From: Talaromyces rugulosus
Taxonomy: Eukaryota; Ascomycota; Eurotiomycetes; Eurotiales; Trichocomaceae
Direction: 5' to 3'
Assembly: GCF_013368755.1 (NCBI RefSeq)
Contig: NC_049561.1
Location: 4,960,001 to 5,024,000 of the forward strand
DNA length: 64,000 bases
In this document: positions 34,143 to 44,082 of the stretch, piece after piece
How positions within the stretch are numbered: the first letter of the stretch is position 1
Layout: every line of letters starts with the position of its first letter
Program-made: the position numbers and the translations under genes
Notes under the pieces: model-generated
The model's database searches: none
What the model was told of the DNA's origin: nothing
Seen by the model: the letters and a program-made list of their open reading frames with translations, nothing else

Positions 34143-35576
34143 TTAGGATATCGAGTTTGTAATATGTACATAATCTGGTCGAAGCGAGCACCTGACATCA
34201 TCAGCAGAGCGGAGCCGCTCAACCAAGATAGACTTTAGCCCCCTGAACGGGGTAGTCTGGACTCGATCATTGAGTAGCGTGTAAGCCATCTTCCGGTATG
34301 TAGATGACGTGGCGTACATGGCTACCAGAGCCAGTGGAAGGAAAACAGGAAGAGAAATACATCCAATGCTGCCTTTTCTCTGGAACAGAAACGACGAGCA
34401 GTCGATAATCTCTTGGCAGTAACCATCGTCCATTTTGGATAGATGTTGATTATTGTCAATGTCCGCCAGGGACATCATTAACCTAGCGGTAGCAAAGTAC
34501 GCTAGTACGAGGGCTGTCGAGGGGTCTCGATATAAAATTTCGTCGTCGTCAGACTTATACCGAAGAACTTGGTTATGTAGAATTGCCTCTTCATGGTATG
34601 TTGTCCAGCTCCTATCGATACTTTCTCTTACCTCGTGAAGGCGGGAAGGAATACTACCCGGGTCGTGATTTTTAGTAGCCACCAGTTTCCCGAGTTTGAA
34701 CAGCTGGAGAAGTAACAAATCGGCCACCTCCTGTGACTCGTCATACAGACCCATATTTAAATCAATCCAAATGTTAGTTTCGGTCTCGACTGTCAGGTAC
34801 TCAAGCGGGGATACAATCATTAGAAGCAGCTAGTCCTGAAAATCAGTTTCAGGGATTGATCAAGACCTACAATAGGAAAAGAGAGGATATCAAACCGTCT
34901 GGTATTGAACATGCATAGCAACTCGCTCAAACACCTCATCTTGACCAAGTTCAGAGCGGGCCAGAGCGAGCATTTTCCGCGCCGCGGCAAGATGGGCAGC
35001 GTAGGCGGCGTAGTTTGTGCAACATATAGTTTCAAAAAGGGAGAATATGACAGACGTGTATAGCACCGCTGGACTTTGTTTTTCTGGGAGATGGGACGAC
35101 GTGATGGCCTTGGATTGCCGGGACAGAGCATCGCCATACATTCGCCACGCCTCTAGCATTATAGAGCCGTCGTTGGACATGACTCCGTGGTAGGCAGCAG
35201 CAAATGCTTCCAAGGCCACATCTAGAGCCGGGCCTCTCGCAGCTAAAGGAATCTCGCTCAGTTGACGCAGCCATGCTGGGCGACTAGGCACGTCGATGGC
35301 CGACGTCACGTAGGCATATATCCCTGGCGCAGTAACGGCCCCCAACCACGCTCTTCTCGCCGACGGTTGAGGAACTATACAGGCGATGCTGTTCTTTCTG
35401 CTTATGGTGCTGTACCGCGACTTGACATTTTCCGTCTGGTCGATGATGATAGTGCCCTGCACTGGGCCTGAACAGAGGCGATTGGTGACGAGACACTGGC
35501 GGCACGAGGGCAGCGCGCCGTCACACCCAATACGTCTCTGGCGACATGCGCGGCATGCCCGGCTTCTGCGCGGCAT
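34143..35576 (-). CDS. Zn2Cys6 transcription factor
   Basis: Two exons on the reverse strand, 35576-34896 and 34829-34143, encode 455 residues. The 66 bp intron uses an unusual donor, GTTTGA, but the join QYQT|LLLMIVSPLEY is in frame and looks natural for the family. The Zn2Cys6 binuclear cluster is at the extreme N-terminus: Cys8, Cys11, Cys18, Cys25, Cys28 and Cys35, with the basic segment RQRRIGCDG. The rest is helical and resembles the fungal-specific transcription factor (DUF3468-like) type, with SIMLEAWRMYGDAL and AHLAAARKMLAL segments. It is short for the class. It lies between the SDR-like gene (437 bp away, same strand) and divergent HIS1. The target genes cannot be inferred with confidence, although the neighbouring SDR-like gene is a candidate. 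Confidence 0.88.
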
Positions 35577-35961
35577 ATTTAGCTGACGAAATACATCGAC
35601 ATAATCTTATTCAACGGGTCAGCAGGGGTAGAGACTGGTGGAGGGAAGCAACACGTGTAGGCGCAACCATCAGCATTGGGCGGCGGGGGCGGGCGGGCGG
35701 TTCACCGGACTCCGTCGCCGATATCGTTCGTCCCCGCAGCAAATAATTTGCGTCCTTATTTAATATTGCCTGTTCCTCAGCTTGCACTCGTTTTGGCCCT
35801 TTTTCGCTTCGACACAGAGTATTCCTCCGCTGTATACCCTTCATCTACAACTGCTCCTGTGCCAATTGGACTCGCAATTCCTGCGCCGCCTCGTTTTTAT
35901 TCTCCTCCGTTCCAGCGATTGTGCCCCGCGCCGCGCAGTTTGCGCTTGACCTCGAGACAAG
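35577..35961. other. Divergent promoter region, regulator gene / HIS1
   Basis: No gene in these 385 bp. A G-rich block (GGCGGGGGCGGGCGGGCGG type) is at about 35680-35700, and a pyrimidine-rich segment precedes the HIS1 start. Confidence 0.55.
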
Positions 35962-37148
35962 ATGGATTTAGTGAACCAGTGAGTCTTTTTGGACATCTAA
36001 TTGCTACTGAGCAGTGGCTAATAGTTTTATTTCACCAGCCTCGAAGGACGATTACTGTTCGCGATCCCCAAAAGTCAGTTCCCAGTCCATTGACCTGCCG
36101 CGGAAGTTTATGAGTCATCGTCTAACATGCGCGAAAAAAAAAATCAACAGAGGGCCGTCTACAACAAGCTGCATTAGATCTTATTTCAGGATGCGATATT
36201 CAATTCCGCCGTGAGACTCGTCTCGATATCGCTCTGGTCAAAAACCTGCCCATCGCCCTAATTTTCCTCCCCGCCGCCGACATTCCCACCTTCGTCGGCG
36301 AGGGTCGTGTCGACATTGGCATCACGGGCAGAGACCAGGTTGCCGAACATGACGCAAGTCTGCCTGCTGGCGAAGTCTCGGGCGTCACAGAGGTGCTCGA
36401 CCTCGGGTTTGGCTCGTGCAAGCTGCAGGTCCAGGTTCCTGAAAAGGGAGACATGCTCGAGTCCAAGCAGCTTGTGGGCAAAAACGTCGTGACCAGCTTC
36501 ACGTCGCTGGCGACATCGTTCTTTTCACAGCTGGAAGGCGTGAGCGATCCATCGCAGTTGAAGACGAAAATCAAGTTTGTCGGAGGCAGTGTCGAGGCGG
36601 CTTGCGCTTTGGGCGTGGCTGATGGTATTGTCGATTTGGTCGGTGCGTATATACCAGCTTCGCTCTCGTGGAAAATCTGTTTCTATACAAAACTAATACG
36701 AATGAAGAATCCGGCGAGACGATGAGAGCCGCCGGCCTCAAGGCCATCGACACCGTTGTTGAGAGCAACGCCGTCTTGGTCAAATCGAAGAACACAACAC
36801 ACGAGCTCGCAGAGCTCATTACCAGCCGAATCCGCGGTGTTATCGGTACGTCCTATTTGTTTTTAAATGGAAATCGGTTCATTTGCTAACCACAGAAAAT
36901 TTCTCTTTGCAGTCGCTCAAAAATACGTCCTGTGTCAGTACAATATCAACCGTGAACAGCTCGCTGTGGCCTGTGCCATCACCCCGGGCAAGCGTGCTGC
37001 CACCATCACAGCGCTGGAGGAGCCCAACTGGGTTGCTGTCAGTGCAATGGTAGAGAAAAAGAAGATTGCGACAGTGATGGACGAGCTGATCAAGTCGGGC
37101 GCGGAGGATGTTCTCGTGCTCAAGATTCAAAACACGCGTACGGAGTAG
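35962..37148 (+). CDS. HIS1: ATP phosphoribosyltransferase, first enzyme of histidine synthesis
   Basis: Five exons (35962-35978, 36039-36073, 36151-36642, 36708-36845, 36913-37148) give 305 residues, close to the usual fungal length. The first exon codes only five full codons (MDLVN plus two bases). The spliced N-terminus reads HLEGRLLFAIPKKGRL, matching the family. The catalytic domain includes ADIPTFVGEGRVDIGITGRD and the phosphoribosyl pyrophosphate loop region DGIVDLVESGETMRAAGL, which spans the third intron. The C-terminal regulatory domain, ending AMVEKKKIATVMDELIKSGA and DVLVLKIQNTRTE, is the part through which histidine inhibits the long-form enzyme. It condenses ATP and PRPP to phosphoribosyl-ATP. 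The second intron carries a TGAGTCA motif. That intron uses donor GTCAGT, and the third uses acceptor AAG. Confidence 0.96.
36111..36117 (+). promoter_or_regulatory. TGAGTCA (CpcA/Gcn4-type) motif within HIS1 intron 2
   Basis: A perfect TGAGTCA lies 149 bp downstream of the HIS1 start codon, inside the second intron (36074-36150). General amino acid control factors (Gcn4, CpcA) bind TGA(C/G)TCA and normally control HIS genes from upstream. I saw no perfect copy in the 385 bp upstream region. Use from within the intron is inference. Confidence 0.35.
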
Positions 37149-37345
37149 ATTTCTTCCTTTGTGATTTTTTTTTATAAAAAAAAGATACCGGTTTTTTTTT
37201 TTTCCAGCTTGAATCGGTTTTATTTTGTTCCACTTTTAATTACTAGATGAATGGGATATTTGGGAATACATATATACATTGGCTTTCACTTCATATGGCA
37301 CAGATCCATTTGATTAATTGATTACATATCAATTGATAAGTGCAG

Positions 37346-38503
37346 CTAAACAGACCCAGCAGCCAAAACATATCCCCCATCAACAACAACAGTCTGCCCA
37401 TTCAAATACTGATTCGTAGCAACAAAAAGAACCGCACTCCCCATATCCTGGTCCGACCCGGGCCGATGCGCAGGCACTTTCTTTTCGTATTGTTCCTTTG
37501 GCAAGGAACTCTTTTGCTTCTCGTCGCTCGCGCCCGCGGTCATCTCCGACGGAAAAACTCCCGGGGCGATGCTGTTTATTCTGATCTTAAGGTGCGCGGT
37601 ATTGTTGATTTCATGCGCCAGCATCTTTGTTAAATGAATGGCCGCGGCTTTGGACGCGTTGTACGCAAAGTGGTGTTGCGAGGCCTTGACAATTCCGGAA
37701 ATCGAGGAGATGTTGATCACGGTGCTGCTGAATCCGTGTTCTGCTTCTGTACCCCTTTGGAGTAAAGGCAAGAAAGCAGAGGTGAGAAAGTAGAGCTGCG
37801 CGACGTTTGTGCGGTATACACTGGTCCACTCGTCAAAGGTGGCAGAGCTGTCGTCGAACAGCGCCTCCTTGAGCCCATGGGCATGTTGCTCGTGTCCCTC
37901 GACATCTTGTCGTGATTCGGTCGATATGCCTGCATTGTTAATCAAAATCGAAACGTGTTTCTCTCTGGATTCAACCTCTTTCAAGAGCCGGGCGATGTCT
38001 TCCTTTTGCGCAACGTCGGCCGCGAGAGGGACGATTTGACCACCGGAAGAAATGTTTTTGGAATATAACTCGGCGACGCGGTCGAGTTTTTCCTCTGTGC
38101 GTCCGACAATGTACACTTTGGCGCCGTTGGTAGCTAGGGCTTGAGTGGCCATTAGACCAATGCCTGAGCCACCGCCTGTTATCAAGGCGACTGTGCGGAA
38201 TCTTAGTTGCGTGTATGTATATAGCAACTTGTAGCGAAAATACGTACCTTTGCCCTTGACATTGAATAGGTTTTCCAGCTTGAATTTCTCGTTGTTACTG
38301 GCTGCTGCCATTCTGGTTTCTTCAGTTATTTTTCCTTTGGCTGTCTTTGGGAGTGTAGAAAATAGGCGCTGATGAGATGCCAGAGGGCTATAGTTTCCGG
38401 TCTTATACGGCGTCGAAGCAAGCATGCAACAACAAGAATTTCTACTCGATAATGAGCGCAGCGCGACGAGACTATGACGCGTGGTTATATAAGGAGGAAT
38501 CAT
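37346..38503 (-). CDS. Short-chain dehydrogenase/reductase with mitochondrial-type N-terminal extension
   Basis: Two exons on the reverse strand, 38503-38248 and 38190-37346, separated by a 57 bp intron (GTACGT...CGCACAG), give 366 residues. The join reads VKGKVALITGGGSGIG, a classic NAD(P)-binding start. The active site NISSISG plus YNASK retains Ser, Tyr and Lys, and NNAG is present. The first 65 residues are rich in Arg, Ser and Thr, poor in acidic residues, and include RLFSTLPK, typical of a mitochondrial presequence. A second in-frame ATG at 38311 (MAAASNNEK) would give a shorter, cytosolic form. The intron is a multiple of three and has no stop, so unspliced mRNA would also encode a full protein with 19 extra residues. 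The substrate is unknown. Confidence 0.88.
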   Translation of the reverse strand: MIPPYITTRHSLVALRSLSSRNSCCCMLASTPYKTGNYSPLASHQRLFSTLPKTAKGKITEETRMAAASNNEKFKLENLFNVKGKGTYFRYKLLYTYTQLRFRTVALITGGGSGIGLMATQALATNGAKVYIVGRTEEKLDRVAELYSKNISSGGQIVPLAADVAQKEDIARLLKEVESREKHVSILINNAGISTESRQDVEGHEQHAHGLKEALFDDSSATFDEWTSVYRTNVAQLYFLTSAFLPLLQRGTEAEHGFSSTVINISSISGIVKASQHHFAYNASKAAAIHLTKMLAHEINNTAHLKIRINSIAPGVFPSEMTAGASDEKQKSSLPKEQYEKKVPAHRPGSDQDMGSAVLFVATNQYLNGQTVVVDGGYVLAAGSV

Positions 38504-38847
38504 CCTGGTTGGCAATTCGTAGTTCTCGAATGAAAGAGAACATTTAAAAAGGTAGGTCCAACAATAGAAAAAGCTGGTCTGGGACCATGGTTGTGCGGTG
38601 TGGAGACGAGATTTTCCTGAATTGGGGCATAGTGATACGTCAGTGCATGGTAATACAATAAATTTACGTGTCTAGTGGGGAATAAAGAATTAATAGTAAT
38701 AAATGACTTGGACGACGATGATGTGCAGTCGCAGGAGTAAGTAGAGCGGGTAGTATCACTATGACGTTGCCAACCGACAATTACCATATCAGGAAATCTA
38801 ACTCCACGCTATTTACATGCTATTCAATACCCAATTACATGACCAAA
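38504..38847. other. Intergenic region upstream of the mitochondrial-type SDR gene
   Basis: 344 bp with no gene seen; a TATATAA-like box lies close to the SDR start on the reverse strand (near 38487). Confidence 0.5.
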
Positions 38848-39985
38848 CTACAGTCTCTCGCCCTGTTTACTCTGAATCGCCTGCGAAAAAGGTGCGACCT
38901 CGACCATCATCTTGCCCGTGTTGGCTCCTGCATACAGATCGACCAGGCCCTGGGGACAAGCCTCCAGGCCGCCCTTGATGATATGATCTTTGCGCTTGAT
39001 CTTGCCCTCGACTAGCCACTGGCCCAGCTCTTTCAATGCCTCGGGGTACTGTTTGGCGTAGTCGAAAACGATGAAGCCTCTCATCGTGATTCGTTGTCCC
39101 TATTAAGTTGTCAGTAACTGTTTTTTGTAGACCCGAGAAGAAGAAAAAACTAACAATCAGCATCATAATACTCCGGGGCCCCTCAGGCTGTGCAGCCGAG
39201 TATTGACTGATATGACCGCAAATCGCAAAGCGCGAGAACGGGGCAGCGAGGCTGAGACAAGCATCGAGAATCTCTCCACCGACATTGTCGAAATACACAT
39301 TGATGTATTCCGGGCACGCGGCCTTGAGCTGCTTGCGCCAGTCCTTGTCCTTGTAGTTGATGGCAGTGTCAAAGCCGAGCTCCTCGGTCAAGAAGCGACA
39401 CTTGTCCGGCGAACCAGCCAGGCCAACGACTCGCTTCGCACCTTTAATCTTCGCAATCTGACCGGCGACCATACCCGTGGCACCCGCGGCTCCAGAGACG
39501 ACGACCGTGTCGCCCTTTTGGACCTTTCCAACATCCAAAAGACCGAAATACGCCGTCAATCCGGTCATGCCCAGCACCGACATGGCATCCGTCGGCGTGC
39601 AACCCTCTGGAACCACGACTCTCTGCGCCTTGGCCGCTTTGCCACTGAGCAGCGCATACTCCTGCCAACCCGTGCCAGCAACCAGCCACTCGCCAAGCTT
39701 GAATTCACTCTTGAGACTGCTTCCAACGCCGACGATCTGCGCAATCGCATTGCTGCGCATCACGTCGCCAAGCTCCACGGGGGCAATGTATGACCGCTTC
39801 GCCGTGAGCCATTGGCGCATTGCTGGGTCGAGGGACAGATAGTGTACGCGCACGAGCACCTGATCGGCCGGAATAGGCTCTTCAATCGCGCTTTGCTTGA
39901 CGGCGAAAGTGCCCCCGGACAGCCGGGGGTCGATGGCCGGCGCCGGCTGTTGGGCGTAGACGATTTGTTTGTTTGAGATGGGCAT
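38848..39985 (-). CDS. Zinc-independent medium-chain NADP-dependent oxidoreductase (leukotriene B4 12-hydroxydehydrogenase / prostaglandin reductase type)
   Basis: Two exons on the reverse strand, 39985-39155 and 39099-38848, with a 55 bp intron (GTTAGT...TTAATAG), give 360 residues. Recognisable parts are the N-terminal GroES-like fold with YLSLDPAMRQWL, GWQEYALL, then SVLGMTGLTAYFGLLDVG and the nucleotide-binding GAAGATGMVAGQIA, and after it YFDNVGGEILDA and FAICGHISQY. There are no zinc ligands. The spliced C-terminus continues RGFIVFDYAKQYPEA, as in the family. Members reduce the C=C bond of alpha,beta-unsaturated ketones and aldehydes with NADPH. The substrate cannot be told from sequence. 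It is probably cytosolic, with no targeting signal seen. Confidence 0.92.
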
Positions 39986-40757
39986 TTTGTCTGATGGCAA
40001 ATTTAATATGATCGTTTCAGGTTTTTTTTTTTTAAAAAAAAATTCCAGGCTCGTCCAGCGTATTTAAAGTAGTAGGCTGAGCTTGCGCAATTAATAATCG
40101 TGACAGCTAGAAGACATCGAATTAACCTCGTCTCCAGGTCGCACTAGCAGAGATCGCAAGGAAAATACCTCGGCTCCCGGGATGGCCGATATACTAGTAC
40201 TGCACGCACAGACTGAGAATGATCCATCGAAAGAATATGTAAGAATAATAATGCACAGTTGCAGAGTTGCAGTCCGGGGCTTTTACTGTTTTCAGAGTTT
40301 CGAGCGCGATGGAGCGGTGCACAAGTAGCTGAGTCATAATGCTTAGTCATGCGCATAAGGAATTGTGCATGCCCTTTCAACTTTCACTCTCACACTGTTT
40401 TGAGAGTTTCACAGTACAGACAGCTGTACTCTCTATCTACTTTTCCCTTGTCGTGTTTATTCTCACTATTTGGCAACATAAAACACAGACTCAATGATGA
40501 GACGACAAGCAGACAGGAAGCTGTCTTCATCGTGACGTCAGCTCAGATATCAGAATTGCGGGCCATTTCGATGAATGAACGTGGCTCGTTGCCACGTCCA
40601 GTGTATCATTCGCCATGGCGAGATTGACAAGGCGAGATAGAACTTTCTGCGTCGCTTTCCGCCCGATCGAGTATCGATTTTGACCGCGCGTATAGCTGCG
40701 TGGCCACAGCGGACAACCTAATCCTTACCGTCGAATCTGAAGAACAAGAGCGTCAAA
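39986..40757. other. Divergent intergenic region with T/A run
   Basis: No gene seen in 772 bp. A run of 12 T followed by 9 A is at about 40022-40043, close to the reductase start; such tracts often exclude nucleosomes in fungal promoters. Confidence 0.55.
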
Positions 40758-41388
40758 ATGTCAGAAACCATGGGAGAATCCCGAGAGCCCGTGTTTAGCG
40801 GACGCAGGCCAAGCAGTTTCAGCAGCACTGACGTCCAAAAGGGAGCCATTACTCGCGATGGTCCCGTCGGAGGAGCTTCAACTGGATCCCCAGCAGCGCC
40901 CACAGCAGCTACATCGTCAAACTATCACCGAGAGAGATCACGATACAACGTCTCGACTGGCTCTGGATTTAATCCGCCACCAAAGGAAGGAGATAGCGCT
41001 GGTAAGTCCAAAAATGGCTCTAATGAGCAATATCCAACGACTTCAGTTGGGATAGCGCCTGATAGACTACGTACCGATACTTCAGGAACAACACCGGGTC
41101 CAGGTGCAAATGCGGCGAATGATAGTAGCGGTGAGACTGGGATAAAGGGAACGCTCGCCGGGATTTACGTTAGTTGACGCTTTATATTGAATAAGGCCAT
41201 ACTAACAAAAGTAGGGCGCTGGCGAATCCTTCCGAGGCACTGTCAACGCGGCGATTGACAGCGCTTTCAACGACCAAAAGGGCGTCTCCAAGAACCAGGC
41301 GATTGCTCGCGAGGGAGAGTGGGAGTTCAAAACTGGGCAGTTTTCCAAATCGACAAAGGAGCGGGAACGATTTGGTCGTAGCCGTTGA
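40758..41388 (+). CDS. Small uncharacterised Gly/Ser-rich protein
   Basis: Two exons, 40758-41168 and 41215-41388, joined over a 46 bp intron (GTTAGT, branch TACTAAC, acceptor GTAG), give 194 residues. The first two thirds are low-complexity (Ser, Gly, Thr, Pro, Asn) and likely disordered. The C-terminal 60 residues look structured and conserved: GTLAGIYGAGESFRGTVNAA and AFNDQKGVSKNQAIAREGEWE. The pattern resembles small fungal stress-related or CsbD-like proteins only loosely, and I do not assign a function. The perfect branch site and clean join argue that this is a real gene. It converges on the next gene, with stops 134 bp apart. Confidence 0.72.
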
Positions 41389-41522
41389 GGTGAAATGAAT
41401 TCAAATCTTGTTTTTGGCTAATCTCTTTTGAAAAGAACAGTAGTAGTAAAGCGTGCTTCGAGCTCTTTTCCCTCATCTCCATCAAGTCCCCCGTAATTAG
41501 CAAAAAAGCAAAGGGGAAAAGA

Positions 41523-41933
41523 CTACATAGCAACCCCATGAAGTTTCACGAGCACAACTTCCTTCCCCTCTCTAACCTCCACGTCAATCTCAATGCCACA
41601 CTCTGCCAATACCGCCTTCGACCCTTCCATCTTGGCGAGTTCGGGCCGGCTTTTCAAAGAATGTATGATTTGATCCATGCCTGCGTTTTCTAACCGGCCG
41701 TTGAGCAAGATCCTGAGTGCGGTGGTGGTTTCGGCGTAATCATCACTGAACTGTTTGGCGTCGGTTTGCTTGAGGTGTTGAAAGACGGGGTTTTCGGTGT
41801 CGATAGTGCGCAGGGGCTCAGGTGGGAGCTCAGACGAGGCTTTGCGTTTGAGATTGTTCTGGGTTGGTTAGCGTCAGCTGTTGGGGAAAACATGAAGTCT
41901 GGGGGGATTCACTGGAGGAGGAGATGGGTCCAT
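41523..41933 (-). CDS. Small uncharacterised protein, 118 residues
   Basis: Two exons on the reverse strand, 41933-41913 and 41858-41523, with a 54 bp intron (GTGAAT, branch GCTGACGCTAAC, acceptor CCCAG). The first exon encodes only MDPSPPP, and the second opens NNLKRKASSELPPEPLRTID. The body is mostly helical (FQHLKQTDAKQFSDDYAETT, ILLNGRLENAGMDQIIHSL) and ends in a strand-like segment (IEIDVEVREGKEVVLVKLHG). No signal peptide or membrane segment is present. I do not recognise the family. The good branch site, coherent frame and amphipathic composition favour a real gene that a length filter would miss. Confidence 0.65.
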
Positions 41934-42624
41934 TGCTCTGCTTGTTTATTTTGCTGTTTGTAGTGTGATGTAAGGTGTCTGGTGATAGTGATTTAGCCTG
42001 AGACAGTGAAACTGAACAGTGACAAATTCTTGTAGCATGAGTAAGTGTTCTTGAGAAGGGACAGAGTATTGGGACCTAACATTGAATAATTGAGGCGGCG
42101 TCAGGACCGCTTCCCGTTTAGGAAATCTTTCAATGCCGGTTTATGGGCGAACTTTCCTGCAAGGTTTTACAATATTGCAAAAAGTTTACACGTATCCTAC
42201 TATTGCAATATATACAAAGTTCTAAGCATAATAACAAGTAACATTACAAAATATAAACAGTTATAAACCACTTATAAATTGCAAACCGCTTTCAATGTAC
42301 AGAAATCCAATACATTATAGAAAATTAGTACTTTTCTATTTCTTGATATATTCCAAATCAAATTGCAATTTCTAATTATAAGTTAAGAAGCGACAACCTA
42401 GTTAATAACTACCAGGCCGCTCGACAATGCCAGGACTTTTCGCTCCTGCAACAACTGGTAGGTATGGTTGTCACCGGCTGGATGTGTCCTGCACTTCATA
42501 TGAGTCAACAGACAAGCCAGTGGACACGAATACGTGCAGGCTGCCCTCGTAAAATACTAATCTTTTTTCTTATCCTGACAAGCATCAACTGAAACCACAT
42601 TCAACAGTATTCCAAGATTCCACA
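41934..42624. other. AT-rich divergent intergenic region
   Basis: The stretch 42150-42420 is strongly AT-rich and differs from its surroundings. No gene seen. It may be promoter sequence or a decayed repeat. Confidence 0.5.
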
Positions 42625-43019
42625 ATGTGTGAGCTTCACTGCAAGCGCTATAACGGTGAGGGTGGTTGTCGTCACGATCCCTATTACTGGATCAAACAAT
42701 GCACAGAGGCCAGAAAGCACCCAAATCCCTTTGCTTATTGCATGCCTGAATCGAGAGATTTGCGTGATCTTCCTAGGCGGGTCTTCGAGGGATTCGACGA
42801 CCTGCCTGGGCTGTGTGCTGACTGCACGGTGCGGGTGCGCGGAGGTATGAGTATCGATGAGAGCAAGAGTCATAGGTCCGGCAGCGATCTTGGGGGTCTA
42901 GGCATGTATACCATAAGAACCACGGTATGTAGAAATTTCAAATGTTAACTGTGGTGGTATAAATGCTACATAGTAACGTTTACTTTTTTTTTTTTTGGCA
43001 GCCAAGTTACCCCGACTGA
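42625..43019 (+). CDS. Small Cys/His-rich protein, uncharacterised
   Basis: Two exons, 42625-42924 and 43002-43019, separated by a 77 bp intron (GTATGT...TTTTTGGCAG), give 105 residues. Cys and His residues are spaced in a way that suggests metal binding: MCELHCKRY, then GGCRHDPYYWIKQC, FAYC and LCADC. Fungal genomes carry many short proteins of this general look (a Cys-His array with a charged middle), none with a known role that I can name. The alternative, reading a longer second exon, would need a different donor phase that is not available. A gene is likely but the family is unnamed. Confidence 0.55.
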
Positions 43020-44082
43020 AAAAGGAGCCAGTAGCCTGGATTATCACGAATTCTGAGCGTACAAATCGACCCGACTCGTTTTGTGAGGGATTCAGTGTGG
43101 CGGTTACTTCAGATTGGTTCAGTCAAGCAAGTCTACAGCCTATTCAATTCTCTATAGATCAGGAAAGATTTCCCCAGACCATGGTTACTCTATAATGTAG
43201 TACCAGTATGTAGCCAGTACAGTGACGTCATTGTAGCAAAGGGCCGAGAGGAAGAGCAGGAAGGAAAGTATACAGGTAGAGCAGTTTATAAAGATAGAAT
43301 AAGAGACTGAGAAATCCCTTGTCGGCTGTTACCAAATGTTTTTGACAAGCATCACCAAGCACATCGAATATATTTATAGGCCAGTCAAAACCGAGCGCCA
43401 CATTGAACTGGCCAGTGCACTGCAGTTCAACGATGATTGGCTTGACCGACTGCAATCCGGATTGCTGGGTCATCGCCAAGGAATAACAGCATTATTGCAC
43501 ACGAAGCTGATTAGTTCATGCCCTGTTTACATCTGTAGTCAATGCTTGGCCGCGGCGGTCAAACACGGACCTGGGAAATAAACTGACAGACTAAACAAAA
43601 ACAACAATAAATCTCACCACCGGATGCAGACAAAAGTTAGAAAAAAAAAATAAAAAATAAAAAATAAAAGTCCCACTTCCTTCGCCCGGCACAGCCCGGA
43701 ACGGGGGCCCAAAGGCTGGCGATGCATTGACGTATAGGATCACGCCCAGCTCGTTTGTTGTGTAAGCAGCGCTTTTCTCCCTTCTTCCTCTCTCGAACCT
43801 TCTTTCTCTCTTCCATCATCAATGCATTATTAGCGACATATTCTTTGCATCGGATATCCCGCAGAATCACTACAGTATTAATACAATCAACCGCGTTGTC
43901 TGGGCGTGCTCTATCTGTCCTTGTAATGGGGACCTATCTTATCGTCTCCCCCCGCAACAACTTCAAGCTTGCAGGCAAAATTGCGCGCGCGTCGCAACTT
44001 TGCGACAGGAGCAATTGTATCGCTGCACCAAATTCGCCGTAAGAAGAAATAATCTTGGCGATTTTGGATAAACGAAACCACC
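43020..44082. other. Intergenic region upstream of the LCAT-like hydrolase gene
   Basis: No convincing gene in 1063 bp. An A-rich AAAAAATAAAAAATAAAAAA-type microsatellite is at about 43639-43668, followed by a pyrimidine-rich tract near 43780-43820. Confidence 0.5.

Noticed and set aside
43336..43581. 81-codon forward open frame with several Cys
   Set aside because: No conserved spacing, no upstream support and no similarity that I recognise.
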